A stretch of 64,000 nt of DNA from Stenotrophomonas aracearum (GCF_031834615.1 NZ_CP115543.1:1995001-2059000); one strand, 5' to 3'; counted from the stretch's first letter, positions 35,674 to 46,038 are shown. Notes: generated by a model not told the origin, from the sequence alone. Numbers and translations: made by a program.

Positions 35674-38397
35674 ATGAGCAACGAGCAACGCGAGGTCGTG
35701 GTCGTCACTGGCAGCGGTGGCTTCATCGGTGCGGCGGTGGTCAACAAGCTCGCGCAGCGGTATCGGGTCGTGGGCTTCGACCGCGGCGTTTCCACACATC
35801 CTCCGGCGGTCGCCGAATGTGTCTGCGTCGATGTGACCTCCGATTCCAGCGTGGCCGCCGGCATGGAACGCCTGCGAGCGGCTTACGGCGATCGCATCGC
35901 CTCGGTGATTCACCTTGCCGCCTATTTCGACCTCAGCGGCGAACCCAGTCCGCTGTATGAGGCGGTGACTGTCCGGGGTACCGAGCGACTGCTGCGGGCA
36001 TTTCAGGACTTCGAGCTGGAGCAGTTCGTATTCGTCAGCACAATGCTGGTGCATGCGCCTACCGAACCGGGCGCGCCGATCAACGAAGATGCGCCGTTGG
36101 ATCCCAAGTTCCCGTACCGGGCGTCGAAGATCCGCACCGAACAGCTGTTACGGGAGCAGCACTGGGATATTCCGATCGTGCTCGTCCGGCCAGCAGGTGT
36201 ATACGACGATCGCGGCCGCTCGGCATTCCTCGCCCAGCAGATCGCTCGGATCTACGAGCGCCAGCTGTCGAGCCATTTCTATCCGGGCGACGTTGCTACC
36301 GGCCAGCCGTTTCTGCATCTGGACGACTTGGTTGACGCGCTCGTGCGCATCGTCGAGCGACGCGCGCAGTTGCCGCCGGACTTGCCACTGCTACTCGCCG
36401 AACAGGACGCTCCGAGCTTCGACCGACTGCAGCACGAGCTCGGATGCCTGATCCACGGTGAAGCGTGGACGACTCACGAGGTACCCAGGACGCTGGCGCA
36501 GACCGGTGTCTGGATTGAAACGCAGGTGCTGCGCGAAGAACCGTTCATCCGACCCTGGATGATCGAGATTTCCGACGACCATTACGAAGTCGACACCTCG
36601 CGCGCATCGAATCTGCTGGAATGGGCACCGCGGCACCGCTTGATCGAGGCGTTACCGACCATCGTGGCCGAACTCAAGCGCGATCCGGTCGGCTGGTACC
36701 AAGCCAACAAGCTCAATTCCGCCAAGGTGGCCGCACGCGGTGTGGAAGCCGAAGCGCAGGCCACGGCATCCGCGCCGGACGGCGATACCGCCAAGCCGGC
36801 CGAAGGCGCCTGCGGTCATGCCACGGGGTCCGACAAACCCATGGAAGGGCGGTGCGGACAGGCGATGGGAGACAAAGCCGCAGAAGGCAAATGCGGGCAC
36901 GCGATGAACCAGGCGAGCCAGGTCGCCGAGGGCCGGTGCGGCCACGCGATGCAGGCGACGGCAACGAAAGCCGGCGACGACGGCATGAGCGGGCATATGG
37001 CCGGCATGCGCAAGCTGCACTTCAACCTGCTCTGGGTCCATTACCTCAACCTGCTGCTGGGTGCGTGGCTGATGACCAGCCCGGTCATTTTCGGCGGCGA
37101 CACCGCCTTCAGCGATGCCGTATGGCGCGTGACGCAGGAACGCGGCCTGTCGGATCCGGCCCTGCGCAGCCAGTGGCTGGCCCGCAGCGACCTGTTCAGC
37201 GGCGCGCTGATCATGCTGTTCTCGATACTGTCGCTCACGCCGCGCCTGGCTTGGGCGCAGTGGGCCAATGCCGCGGTGGGGGTGTGGCTGCTGTTCGCCC
37301 CGCTGCTGATGTGGGCGCCGAATGCTGCGGTCTACGCCAACGATACGATGGTCGGCGCGCTGGTGATCACGTTCTCCATTCTGGTCCCGATGATGCCGGG
37401 CATGAGCATGGCGGGAATGATGGATTCCTCCGACATGCCACCCGGCTGGACCTATTCGCCGTCCACGTACCTGCAGCGCCTGCCGATCATCGCGATGGGT
37501 GCGTTGGGGTTCCTGATTTCGCGGCACCTGGCGGCCTACCAGCTTGGTCACATCGAAGGCGCCTGGGAACCGTTCTTCGCCGGCCTGCAGGGCCTGAACG
37601 GCACCGAGACGATCATTACCTCGGACGTGTCCAAGGCCTGGCCGATCGCCGATGCCGGCCTCGGCGCGGTGGCGTATCTGTTCGAGATCCTGATGGGCGC
37701 GATGGGCGGCCGGCAACGCTGGCGCACCATGCCCTGGATGGTGACCATGTTCGGCATGCTCGTGGTGCCGCTGGGCATCGTCAGCATCTACTTCATCATC
37801 ATCCAGCCGATCGTCATCGGCACCTGGTGCACGCTGTGCCTGCTTGCCGGCATCGCGATGCTGATCATGATCCCGTACAGCCTCGACGAACTCGTCGCGA
37901 TGGGCCAGTTTCTGACGCAGAGCGTGCGCCGCGGCGAACCGTTCTGGCGCACGTTCTTCCAGGGCGGCGCCCAACCTTACGACGGCCGCGATGCGCACCC
38001 GGATTTCGATGCGCCACTCGCGCAAGCCGCGCGCTCCGCGATCCGCGGCGTCACGCTGCCTTGGACGCTGCTCGTGAGCACAACGTTGGGGGCATGGCTG
38101 ATGCTCACGCGGCTGACGTTCGACGCCGAGCCGCCCATGGCCGACAGCGACCACCTGGTCGGCGCGCTGATCGTGACCACCGCCGTGATCGCGATGGCCG
38201 AAGTGGCGCGCCCGGTACGCTTCGTCAACGTCGTGCTTGGCGCATGGCTGCTCGCAGCGCCATGGATGCTCGGCGGAGCGTCGATGCCCGCCACATGGAA
38301 CAGCGTGCTGGTGGGACTCGCCATCATCGCGTTGAGCCTGCCGCGGGGTACGTGCAGCAAAGAGCATTACGGCAACTGGGACCGTTTTGTGGTGTAG
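35674..38397 (+). CDS. Fusion: NAD-dependent epimerase + CGHAM-repeat linker + SPW-repeat/VKOR membrane domain
   Basis: About 907 residues. Residues 1 to about 330 form an extended SDR/epimerase: VVVTGSGGFIGAAVV nucleotide-binding loop and catalytic YRASK. Residues about 374-428 hold four copies of (A/M)EGxCG(H/Q)A at about 15-residue spacing, a likely metal-binding linker. Then come SPW-type helices (HYLNLLLGAWLMTSPVIF), a VKOR-like segment with a CxxC (IGTWCTLCLLAGIAM) but no obvious loop cysteine pair, and two more SPW-like segments (FVNVVLGAWLLAAPWMLGG). The ATG at 35674 follows GGAG. Redox or metal sensing at the membrane is plausible, but the function is not established. Confidence 0.8.
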   Translation: MSNEQREVVVVTGSGGFIGAAVVNKLAQRYRVVGFDRGVSTHPPAVAECVCVDVTSDSSVAAGMERLRAAYGDRIASVIHLAAYFDLSGEPSPLYEAVTVRGTERLLRAFQDFELEQFVFVSTMLVHAPTEPGAPINEDAPLDPKFPYRASKIRTEQLLREQHWDIPIVLVRPAGVYDDRGRSAFLAQQIARIYERQLSSHFYPGDVATGQPFLHLDDLVDALVRIVERRAQLPPDLPLLLAEQDAPSFDRLQHELGCLIHGEAWTTHEVPRTLAQTGVWIETQVLREEPFIRPWMIEISDDHYEVDTSRASNLLEWAPRHRLIEALPTIVAELKRDPVGWYQANKLNSAKVAARGVEAEAQATASAPDGDTAKPAEGACGHATGSDKPMEGRCGQAMGDKAAEGKCGHAMNQASQVAEGRCGHAMQATATKAGDDGMSGHMAGMRKLHFNLLWVHYLNLLLGAWLMTSPVIFGGDTAFSDAVWRVTQERGLSDPALRSQWLARSDLFSGALIMLFSILSLTPRLAWAQWANAAVGVWLLFAPLLMWAPNAAVYANDTMVGALVITFSILVPMMPGMSMAGMMDSSDMPPGWTYSPSTYLQRLPIIAMGALGFLISRHLAAYQLGHIEGAWEPFFAGLQGLNGTETIITSDVSKAWPIADAGLGAVAYLFEILMGAMGGRQRWRTMPWMVTMFGMLVVPLGIVSIYFIIIQPIVIGTWCTLCLLAGIAMLIMIPYSLDELVAMGQFLTQSVRRGEPFWRTFFQGGAQPYDGRDAHPDFDAPLAQAARSAIRGVTLPWTLLVSTTLGAWLMLTRLTFDAEPPMADSDHLVGALIVTTAVIAMAEVARPVRFVNVVLGAWLLAAPWMLGGASMPATWNSVLVGLAIIALSLPRGTCSKEHYGNWDRFVV

Positions 38398-38686
38398 AGA
38401 TACAGCCGCGCTGTGCGCGCGTCGCGGAAGCAACACTTGCCCCCGTGAAGCGAGCGGCGCCTTGAACCGCTCCGTCCGCCCAAGACGTGGGTCTATAGGA
38501 AAGAAAGGCAGGTTTTCGCTCGCTCAGCGGCGGATATGGCGATTAACGCTCTGACTCGGCCGTCCACACAAGGAACGCCTCGGGCGCGATCCTCAACGGT
38601 GCAACTGCCGTCATTCTCGGCCTCTACGGAATGGAAGCAGCGCAGGTTGCCATGAGGAGCGACTATCGACAGCTCACGCGGGGCAA
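38398..38686. other. Gap between the + strand cus cluster and the - strand czc/pbr unit
   Basis: This 289-bp interval separates the convergent cus and pbr-czc units. I see no gene with natural composition and no clear terminator. Short open frames on both strands look non-coding; one (ILNGATAVILGLYGMEAAQV near 38600) could be a decayed membrane-protein fragment. Confidence 0.35.
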
Positions 38687-39271
38687 CTACGCTATCCACA
38701 GTTCTCGCACTATCAGAAAGATGGCCCATGCATAGCCCAACAAAGTTGGAAGCACCGTCAGTACGAAGCCGAAGCCTCGGCCTGGTGCGCCCCTTTCATA
38801 GCCGAGGAAAAACGTCACTCGTCCTATGCCAAAAATCACCGTGGCACTGACGAGTAGCGAAAGCGCTGGCGCTGCAAGCACTGTGATCAGTGCTAGATAC
38901 GCGCCGCTGGCCAACAAGGCTTGCTCCAGACTGTTCTGCAAGAACGCGATCCGGATCGCCAGGCGCGGACTAGGCGGACCGTATGCCGAGCCCCGAATGT
39001 CCTGGGCCGACCGACGCCGTCCTCGGGAAACCGCCCCGACGCCCACCGCCACCCAAATCAGTAGGAATACCTGCAGGCGAGCCCAGAACACGAACCGGTC
39101 GGTCAGCGCTTCGGGAAAATTGAAGTAGCGCGGCAGCAGTAAATAGCCCGCGAACAGTCCGACGAAACAGACAAGCACGCCCAACCCCGCCATCTTGAAC
39201 AAGCCTCGGCGCTGAACGGCCAGATCAACGGGGGCGCCGGGTCTCAATTTGCCGGAAGTCTTTGTGTTCAT
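38687..39271 (-). CDS. MAPEG-like membrane protein
   Basis: 194 residues with four hydrophobic helices: LFKMAGLGVLVCFVGLFAGY, LQVFLLIWVAVGVGAV, YLALITVLAAPALSLLVSATV, and VLTVLPTLLGYAWAIFLIV. The pair FGIGRVTFFLGYERGAPGRG then FGF matches the MAPEG-family helix-3/4 signature (R-x-x-F-x-x-G-Y). GGAGG lies upstream of the ATG at 39271. It is the last gene of the long - strand metal operon, 42 bp after lpd. Glutathione-related or other redox activity would be family-based only. Confidence 0.7.
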   Translation of the reverse strand: MNTKTSGKLRPGAPVDLAVQRRGLFKMAGLGVLVCFVGLFAGYLLLPRYFNFPEALTDRFVFWARLQVFLLIWVAVGVGAVSRGRRRSAQDIRGSAYGPPSPRLAIRIAFLQNSLEQALLASGAYLALITVLAAPALSLLVSATVIFGIGRVTFFLGYERGAPGRGFGFVLTVLPTLLGYAWAIFLIVRELWIA

Positions 39272-39313
39272 GGGATGCCTCCGTTTCGCTAGTGGCGTGG
39301 CGGAAGTGAATGG

Positions 39314-40720
39314 CTAGACGTGCAGCGCCCAGTTGTCCACGGCCATCGCTGCCTCCTTGAGCGCTTCGGGCAAGGTGGGATGGGCATGGCAGCTGCGGGC
39401 GATGTCCTCAGCCGAACCACGGAACTCCATGGCCACTACGGCTTCGTGGATCAGCGACCCGGCCTCGGGACCAATGATGTGCACACCCAACACCCGATCG
39501 GTCGTGGCATCGGCGAGCACCTTCACGAAGCCCTCAGTCTGCGCCTTGGCGCGAGCACGGCTATTGGCGCTGAACGGAAAGCGGCCGACCTTGTAGCTCA
39601 CACCGTCCGCCTTGAGTGCGTCTTCGGTCTGCCCCACGGAGGCGACTTCAGGCGCCGTGTAGACGACCGCCGGAATGGCGTCGTAGTTGACGTGGCCCGG
39701 CAGTCCGGCCAGTTGTTCGGCCAAGGCGACACCTTCCTCGGTGGCTTTGTGCGCCAGCATGGGACCGCCGATCACATCGCCAATGGCGTAAATGCCGTCC
39801 ACATTCGTGCGCCAGTGCTCGTCGACCTGGATATAACCCTTCCGATCCCGTGTGATACCGATGGCGTCCAGTCCCAACCCGTCGGTAAAGGGCCGGCGTC
39901 CGATCGACACCAGCACATAGTCGGCGCGAATCTCCTCGCTCGGGCCGCCCTGGGCCGGTTCGGCCGTCAAGACGATTTCCTCGTCCTCGCTTCGCGCGCC
40001 CGTCACCTTCTGCGAAAGCAGGAATAGGAAGCCCTGTTCCTCCAGCACCTTGTGCAGAGCTTGAGAAAGCTCGGTGTCCATTCCTGAAGTGATGCGATCG
40101 AGATACTCGATCACGGTGACGTTTGCTCCCAAGCGCCTCCAGACCGATCCCAGCTCCAGGCCGACGTAACCTGCGCCGATCACCACGAGATGCTTGGGCA
40201 CTTCCGGCAAGGCCAATGCGCCGGTGGAAGAGACGATGCGTGCTTCGTCGATCAGCACGCCGGGCAAGGTCGCGCTGTCGGAGCCGGTGGCGATGACGAT
40301 GGAAGTGGCAGTCAGCGCCTGCGTGGCGCCGCTACTGTCGGTCAGGGTGACCTGTCCAGGCGCGGGTATCGATCCGGTGCCGACAAGGCGCGTGATCTTG
40401 TGCTTGCGCATGAGAAAGTCGATGCCATTGCCCAGCCCCGACACGACGTTGTCCTTATGCGTCATCAGCTGTGGCAGATTCAGCCGCAGACCCTCGAACT
40501 CGACGCCGTGTTCGGCGAACTCCGTGCGGGCGGCGATGAAGCGTTCGGAGGATTCGAGCAACGCCTTCGACGGAATGCAGCCGACGTTGAGGCAGGTACC
40601 GCCCAGCCGTTGGCGGCTCTCGATGCACGCGACGCGCAGCCCCAACTGGGCGGCACGGATGGCGGCGGGATAGCCGCCCGGGCCGCCGCCGATAATGACG
40701 ACATCGTAGCGCTCGCTCAT
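39314..40720 (-). CDS. lpdA: Dihydrolipoyl dehydrogenase
   Basis: FAD disulfide oxidoreductase of 468 residues. FAD-binding [17 protein letters not shown] near the N-terminus, active-site disulfide [16 protein letters not shown]-binding [23 protein letters not shown]-binding [16 protein letters not shown], and C-terminal His-Glu-type [15 protein letters not shown] are all present. Its first codon overlaps the lspA stop (ATGA), so it is translated from the metal operon. It sits far from any pyruvate or 2-oxoglutarate dehydrogenase genes. A longer frame to 41203 is an artefact across lspA. Confidence 0.9.
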   Translation of the reverse strand: MSERYDVVIIGGGPGGYPAAIRAAQLGLRVACIESRQRLGGTCLNVGCIPSKALLESSERFIAARTEFAEHGVEFEGLRLNLPQLMTHKDNVVSGLGNGIDFLMRKHKITRLVGTGSIPAPGQVTLTDSSGATQALTATSIVIATGSDSATLPGVLIDEARIVSSTGALALPEVPKHLVVIGAGYVGLELGSVWRRLGANVTVIEYLDRITSGMDTELSQALHKVLEEQGFLFLLSQKVTGARSEDEEIVLTAEPAQGGPSEEIRADYVLVSIGRRPFTDGLGLDAIGITRDRKGYIQVDEHWRTNVDGIYAIGDVIGGPMLAHKATEEGVALAEQLAGLPGHVNYDAIPAVVYTAPEVASVGQTEDALKADGVSYKVGRFPFSANSRARAKAQTEGFVKVLADATTDRVLGVHIIGPEAGSLIHEAVVAMEFRGSAEDIARSCHAHPTLPEALKEAAMAVDNWALHV

Positions 40721-41250
40721 GCTCTGCTCCGAGTGGTGTTGCCTGAAGTACGATCTGACCCCAACACGCCGTGCAGCGCCATCGCGATGGCACCGACCAC
40801 GATGGCCGAATCGCTGAGGTTGAACGCCGGCCAGTAGTAATCGCGCCAGTGCCACTGGATGAAGTCCACTACATGGCCGCGCAGCGATCGGTCGATGACA
40901 TTGCTCAGCGCGCCGCCGATCACCAACGCATAGGACAGCGCAACCTTGTAGGCGGAGCGCGGTGTCTGGTACAGCCAGTAGGCCAGCAACCCGCTGATAC
41001 CCAGCGCCAGGATCCCAAACACCACTTGCTGCCAGCCGCCGGCGTCGCTGAGGAAGCTGAAAGCCGCGCCGGTGTTGTAGCTGCGATACCAGTTCCACAT
41101 GCCCTCGATCACCGGAACTGCGGTGTGCTCGGGCAGCGTGGCCAGTACCCAGTACTTGCTGGCCTGGTCCAGCGCAATCACCAGCGCGGAGACCGTCAAC
41201 CAAATGAGGGCGTTGGGGATGGGAGCCGTGCGCTTGCGATTAGTGCTCAT
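40717..41250 (-). CDS. lspA: Prolipoprotein signal peptidase II
   Basis: Inner-membrane aspartyl protease cleaving lipoprotein signal peptides, 177 residues. Catalytic aspartates are in [19 protein letters not shown] and FNLSDSAI; four transmembrane helices and the N-terminal ALDQASKYW motif are typical. In Cupriavidus pbr operons an LspA-type protein (PbrC) accompanies PbrB and PbrA, and this island copy may be its counterpart, distinct from the housekeeping enzyme. It overlaps the upstream exchanger by 11 bp and lpd by 4 bp. Confidence 0.92.
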   Translation of the reverse strand: MSTNRKRTAPIPNALIWLTVSALVIALDQASKYWVLATLPEHTAVPVIEGMWNWYRSYNTGAAFSFLSDAGGWQQVVFGILALGISGLLAYWLYQTPRSAYKVALSYALVIGGALSNVIDRSLRGHVVDFIQWHWRDYYWPAFNLSDSAIVVGAIAMALHGVLGSDRTSGNTTRSRA

Positions 41251-42505
41251 GCGGGCCCTCGTCGACGGCTGGACGCTTGTTCCATGCGGCGCCCACCAGC
41301 GCCGGCAACCGCCGGAAGTTGCGCGTCAGCAGAAGCACCGCCAGCCCGAGGTAGATCCACGCCATCGCGGTCAGCACGGCGATCTCTCGTGCCGGGGTGG
41401 CCTGGTAGAAGAACGCGAGCCCCAACTGGGTCAGGAACAGGACCGCCAGCGCGACGGCGCCCCAGACACTCAGGCGCAACTGCAGCAACAGCGCAAGGCC
41501 GAACAACGACTGCGCCGCAGTGAGGAAGAATTCTTCATGCTGGCGGGCATCCAGCGGCAGGCTCATCAGTTTTCCAGCTCCGATGCTCATCGCAATGGGC
41601 AACATGCCGACCAGCAAGGTCCATTGGTTGATCTTGTCACTGATCATCGTGGTCAGGCCGGCACGGGCGCGACCGTCGAGCACGAACAGGATCGCAATGG
41701 TCACCGCCGGCGCTTCGCTTGCCAGCGGCGCCAACCATTGGATCAGCAGAAACTCGTCGATGCCCAGGCGGCGACCGGAAGCCACCAGCGACTCGGCGAA
41801 CGGCTCGGCGGACAGCAGGATCACGGTGGCCGCAACAACGCTCATCCCCCCCATCACCGCCCAGCGACGGGCGGGCGAGAAAGTGGCGATCACCGCGCCC
41901 GGACCCGGCTCCTCGTCCTCTTCTTCATCTTCGTTCTCGGCCCGCGATACACGCCACAGATAGGCACCGAACAACGCGCCCAGCACGATGAAGTCGAAGA
42001 TTCCGATGCTGTTCTTGAGCACGATCACGAACGCGTACGCGCTGGCGGCCGCGAGGAAGACGATCTCGACCGAGTTATCCGCCTGCAAGGTGATGCCGCG
42101 CTGGCGCGAACGCCACCAGTGCAATCCGACCAGCAACGGCCAAGCCAGGCCGATCAACAAGCGGTTGGCGCCGGTCATATTGGCGGCTGCAAAAGCGACG
42201 TAGCCGGAGGCCGGATCCTGTCCTGCGCGGTAGGCGTAGTAGAAATCTACCGCGTACTCCGGCAGCACGGTGATCAACGCGACGACCGCGAGTACGAAAC
42301 CAGTGGCGATGTACTTCTCGGCCGCTTCCGCCCCCCACGACAGCAGGAATCCCGCCGCCAGGATCGCTAGGCCGAACATGATGGCGTCGCCGATGGTTCC
42401 AGCACTGTTGCCGCTGAGGCGCAGGAACAGTGCTGGCAGCACGGTCACTACAGCCAGAGCCACGGGGACGATGAGTTCGCGGACAGTGCTAGGCGGTCGG
42501 GTCAT
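41240..42505 (-). CDS. CaCA-family cation exchanger-like membrane protein
   Basis: 421 residues with about 11 helices. The two antiparallel alpha repeats of the Ca2+/cation antiporter family are seen as [20 protein letters not shown] and [20 protein letters not shown]. Between them is an acidic cytoplasmic loop ([15 protein letters not shown]). It lies in the czc operon between the PII-like gene and lspA, suggesting transport of a divalent metal coupled to H+ or Na+. The ion is not readable from sequence. Confidence 0.8.
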   Translation of the reverse strand: MTRPPSTVRELIVPVALAVVTVLPALFLRLSGNSAGTIGDAIMFGLAILAAGFLLSWGAEAAEKYIATGFVLAVVALITVLPEYAVDFYYAYRAGQDPASGYVAFAAANMTGANRLLIGLAWPLLVGLHWWRSRQRGITLQADNSVEIVFLAAASAYAFVIVLKNSIGIFDFIVLGALFGAYLWRVSRAENEDEEEDEEPGPGAVIATFSPARRWAVMGGMSVVAATVILLSAEPFAESLVASGRRLGIDEFLLIQWLAPLASEAPAVTIAILFVLDGRARAGLTTMISDKINQWTLLVGMLPIAMSIGAGKLMSLPLDARQHEEFFLTAAQSLFGLALLLQLRLSVWGAVALAVLFLTQLGLAFFYQATPAREIAVLTAMAWIYLGLAVLLLTRNFRRLPALVGAAWNKRPAVDEGPHEH

Positions 42506-42552
42506 CTCTTAAGGCTCCTATAGACGATGTCAATAAGGCGTGTCGCTATCGC

Positions 42553-42873
42553 TCACGTCTCGCCGTCGATGATGAACGCCTGTTCGATCGGGCTGACATA
42601 GACTGCGCCGGCCTCGGCGTGGCCCGTGCGACCGACGCGGCGGAAGATCTCGACCACGCGCGCGACCTCGTCGCCCTCGCAGAATAGTTCCATCTGCATT
42701 TCGCTGATCACCTGATCGCCGAACTCGACCGAGTACTGCTGCTCGCGCGCACTCAGGGCGCGTAGCAGGCCTTTGACGTCGAACAGGGAGAGCCGCCGGA
42801 ACCCGGCGGCCTCCAGTTCATGGACCAGGTCGGCGACCCGGTTGCGATGCACGAAGGCCTTGATCTGCTTCAT
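42553..42873 (-). CDS. PII-like protein coupled to czcA
   Basis: 106 residues. MKQIKAFVHRNRVADLVHEL, FRRLSLFDVKGLLRALS and SVEFGDQVISEMQMELFCEG then VVEIFRRVGRTGHAEAGAVY and SPIEQAF give the beta-alpha-beta-beta-alpha-beta order of PII/CutA-like folds. Its ATG (42873) shares one base with the czcA stop (TAATG), an arrangement for translational coupling. The T-loop region is short, as in the cus-linked PII-like protein, but the two sequences are clearly different. A sensor or modulator of the RND pump is an inference from linkage. Confidence 0.75.
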   Translation of the reverse strand: MKQIKAFVHRNRVADLVHELEAAGFRRLSLFDVKGLLRALSAREQQYSVEFGDQVISEMQMELFCEGDEVARVVEIFRRVGRTGHAEAGAVYVSPIEQAFIIDGET

Positions 42874-45800
42874 TATGCGTTCTCCTTGGAGTTGCGCTCG
42901 CCGGCCTGCCGTTCGGAGCGGTTCTCGAGCCATTCATACAGCACGGGCAGCAGCACCAGCGTCAACAGGGTCGAGCTGATCAGTCCGCCGACCACCACGG
43001 TGGCCAACGGCCGTTGGGTCTCGGCACCCACACCGCTGGAGAGCAACATCGGCACCAAGCCGAGGATCGCGACGCTCGCGGTCATCAACACCGGCCGCAA
43101 TCGCAGGGCCGTGCCTTGCACAACGGCGTCGCGCACCGACAGGCCTTTCTCGCGCAATTCGTTGAGGAAGCTCACCAGCACGATGCCGTTGAGCATGGCC
43201 ACGCCGAACACCGCGATGAAGCCGATGGCGGAGGGCACCGACAGGTACTGGCCGGTGATCGCCAATGCGATCAGGCCGCCGATGGTGGCGAACGGTACGT
43301 TGGCAATGATCAACGTGGCGTACTTGACCGAGTTGAACGCGGTATAGAGCAGCACGAAGATGAAGAAGATCGTGACCGGCACGATCAACGCCAGCTTCGC
43401 CAAAGCGCGTTGTTGGTTCTCGAACGCGCCGCCCCACTCGATCCAGTAGCCGGCGGGCAGCTGCACCTGTTGCTTGATCGCCGCCTGCGCGTCCTTTACG
43501 AAGCCGTCGATATCGCGGCCGCGCACATCCATCTGGATCACCGCGTAGCGCTGCAGCTGCTCGCGGCGGACGAACGAGTAGCCTTCGGCCACGCTGACCT
43601 CAGCCACCCGTGCCAACGGCACGATTGCGCCGGACGCAGTGCGCAGCGGAATCTGTCGTACCGCCTCCACCGACATACGTGCGGACTCGTCCAGTCGCAC
43701 GGCGATGTCGAAGCGCTTGACGCCGTCCAGCAGCACACTGACCGGTTCGCCACCCAGACCATTGCGCACGATGGTCAGCACTTCCTCGGCGTTCATCCCG
43801 TACAGCGCCAACTCGTCGCGGTTGACTGCGATCCGGATTTGCGGCTTGCCGATGTTGGCTTCCAGCGACAGATCGGCCACCCCCGGCACCCCCTGCAGTA
43901 CCTGCTTGATGCGGCCGCTCAGCTGGTCGAGCTGGGTTAGGTCCTCGCCATAAAGCTTCAGGGCCAGCGTGGCACGCACGCCGGAGATCAACTCTTCCAC
44001 GCGCATCTGGATCGGCTGGGTGTAGCTCGGCACGACATTGGGCACCGCCTCCTCCAGCGTCTCCTGCATCGCGGCTTCGAGTTGCTTGATGTTGCGTCCC
44101 GACGTCCACTCGTCTTCCGGTTTAAGGGCGGTGTAGATCTCCATGTAGTTGACGTCGGCGGTTTCGCCCTTCTCGGCACGGCCAATCATCGCCAAGGTCG
44201 TCTCGACCTCCGGGAACTTCTTGAACGCCGCGGCGATGGTGTTGCTGGTCTGGATCGACTCGTCGAGCGAGGTCGACGGGATGCCGGTCACGCGCCACAT
44301 GATCGAGCCTTCCTGCAACTGCGGCATGAACTCCTTGCCGAGGAACGGGAACAACGCCAGGCTCGCCACCAGCGCCACCACCGCGCTGATCACCACTACC
44401 TTTTTCTTCGCTAGTGCCTTGTCCAGCAGCGGCCGGTAGACGCGCTTGATCCGTGCGACCAGCCAGGTGTCACGCTCCGGTTTTGGCTTGAGGATCATCG
44501 ACGCCAGTACCGGGATCAGGGTCAGGCTGAGGATCAACGAGCCGGCCATCGCGAAGGCGATGTTGAACGCCATCGGCTTGAACATCTTGCCTTCCAGACC
44601 TTCCAGCGCGAACAGCGGCAGGAACACGACGATGATGATGATGATCGCGAAGGCGATCGGGTTGGCCACCTCCCGCGCTGCCGCCAGCACCGCGGCAGTC
44701 TTGTCGACCTTTTCGCCGTGCTCTAATCGCTCGGCCATGATCCGGAAGGCGTTCTCCACCAGCACCACGGCGCCGTCGACCATCATGCCGATGCCTATCG
44801 CCAGACCCGCCAGCGACATCAGGTTGGCCGACAGCCCCATCTGTCCCATACCGATGAAGGCGATCAGCATCGCCAGCGGTAAGGTCACGATCACCACCAA
44901 CGCCGAGCGCACCTCGCCCAGGAACAGGAACAGGATCACCGCGACCAGTAGCGAGCCTTCGATCAGCGCCCGCACGGCAGTTCCAACGGCCTTGTTGACC
45001 AGATCCGTGCGTTCATACATCGGCTTGAGCACCATGCCCTTGGGCAAGGCAGCGCGGGCGGTGTCGATCTTCGCCTTCACCGCCTCGACCACGTTCTTCG
45101 CGTTCTCGCCGATGCGGGCCAGCGCCTGGCCCATTACCACTTCCTGACCGTCGCGGGTGACTGCGCCGAACCGTGGCGCCGGAGCTTCCTCCACCGTGGC
45201 CACGTCACGCAGGTACACAGGCACGCCGTCCTCGGACTTGAGCACGATCGCACCGATATCGGCCGTCGACTTGAGCAAGCCCAAACCGCGCACCAGGAAT
45301 TGCTCGCGGCCCACGTCCATGACGTTGCCGCCGACCTGGCCGTTGTTGGCCGGCACCGCGTTGATCACGTCGGCGAAGCCGAGACCGCGGGCATACAGCC
45401 GCTGCGGGTCGATCTGCACTTGGTACTGTCGTTCGCCGCCGCCCCAGGAGGTGACGTCATCGACACCGGGCGCCGTGCGCAGGATCAGGCGGACCGTCCA
45501 CTCCTGCCAGGTGCGCAGGTCCATGTCGCTGATCTGGTCCTTGCTGACACCGGGGGCGCGCTCGACGGTGTACCAGTACACCTGACCTAGCCCCGACGTG
45601 TTCGGGCCCATGCCCGGCTTGCCATAGCCTTCGGGTAGCCGGTCGCCGATCTCCTGCAACCGCTCATTGACCAACTGGCGGGCGAAGTAAATGTCCATGT
45701 CGTCCTTGAAGTACACTGAGACATAGGACAAACCGAACAGACTGACCGAGCGGATTTCCTGCACCTTCGGCAAGCCGGCGAGCGCGGATTCGACCGGCGT

Positions 45801-45998
45801 TGTCAGCAGTTGCTCGACGTCTTCCGCCGCCAGCCCGGGCGATTCGGTGTAGACGTTGACCTGCACCGGGGTGACATCGGGGAACGCATCGATGGGGACG
45901 CTGCGCACCGCGCTGAGGCCAAGGAAGGCCACCACCGCGAATACGATCAGCACCAGGAACTTGTAACGCAGGGAGAGTTCGACCAGGCGATTCAGCAT
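42873..45998 (-). CDS. czcA: CzcA-like divalent heavy-metal RND efflux pump
   Basis: 1041 residues. Proton-driven export of Zn, Co, Cd or Ni, with czcB and czcC. HME-type TM4 signature AIGIGMMVDGAVVLVENAF with Asp and Glu, N-terminal PIDAFPDVTPVQVNVYTESP, GLGQVYWYTVE, and GKEFMPQLQEGSIMWRV are visible. It resembles CzcA/CnrA-type (HME1/2) rather than CusA: DGA replaces the DAA of HME4 and the [10 protein letters not shown] segment is replaced by TQPIQMRVEELISGVRA. It follows czcB after a 40-bp gap. The exact metal cannot be read. Confidence 0.93.
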   Translation of the reverse strand: MLNRLVELSLRYKFLVLIVFAVVAFLGLSAVRSVPIDAFPDVTPVQVNVYTESPGLAAEDVEQLLTTPVESALAGLPKVQEIRSVSLFGLSYVSVYFKDDMDIYFARQLVNERLQEIGDRLPEGYGKPGMGPNTSGLGQVYWYTVERAPGVSKDQISDMDLRTWQEWTVRLILRTAPGVDDVTSWGGGERQYQVQIDPQRLYARGLGFADVINAVPANNGQVGGNVMDVGREQFLVRGLGLLKSTADIGAIVLKSEDGVPVYLRDVATVEEAPAPRFGAVTRDGQEVVMGQALARIGENAKNVVEAVKAKIDTARAALPKGMVLKPMYERTDLVNKAVGTAVRALIEGSLLVAVILFLFLGEVRSALVVIVTLPLAMLIAFIGMGQMGLSANLMSLAGLAIGIGMMVDGAVVLVENAFRIMAERLEHGEKVDKTAAVLAAAREVANPIAFAIIIIIVVFLPLFALEGLEGKMFKPMAFNIAFAMAGSLILSLTLIPVLASMILKPKPERDTWLVARIKRVYRPLLDKALAKKKVVVISAVVALVASLALFPFLGKEFMPQLQEGSIMWRVTGIPSTSLDESIQTSNTIAAAFKKFPEVETTLAMIGRAEKGETADVNYMEIYTALKPEDEWTSGRNIKQLEAAMQETLEEAVPNVVPSYTQPIQMRVEELISGVRATLALKLYGEDLTQLDQLSGRIKQVLQGVPGVADLSLEANIGKPQIRIAVNRDELALYGMNAEEVLTIVRNGLGGEPVSVLLDGVKRFDIAVRLDESARMSVEAVRQIPLRTASGAIVPLARVAEVSVAEGYSFVRREQLQRYAVIQMDVRGRDIDGFVKDAQAAIKQQVQLPAGYWIEWGGAFENQQRALAKLALIVPVTIFFIFVLLYTAFNSVKYATLIIANVPFATIGGLIALAITGQYLSVPSAIGFIAVFGVAMLNGIVLVSFLNELREKGLSVRDAVVQGTALRLRPVLMTASVAILGLVPMLLSSGVGAETQRPLATVVVGGLISSTLLTLVLLPVLYEWLENRSERQAGERNSKENA

Positions 45999-46038
45999 GG
46001 CGCACCTCCCGCGTGGGCGGGACAGGCATCAGTCGTCA

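Noticed and set aside
40721..41203. N-terminal extension of lpd to a 629-residue protein
   Set aside because: The extension is out-of-frame lspA sequence; lpd normally starts [13 protein letters not shown] at 40720.
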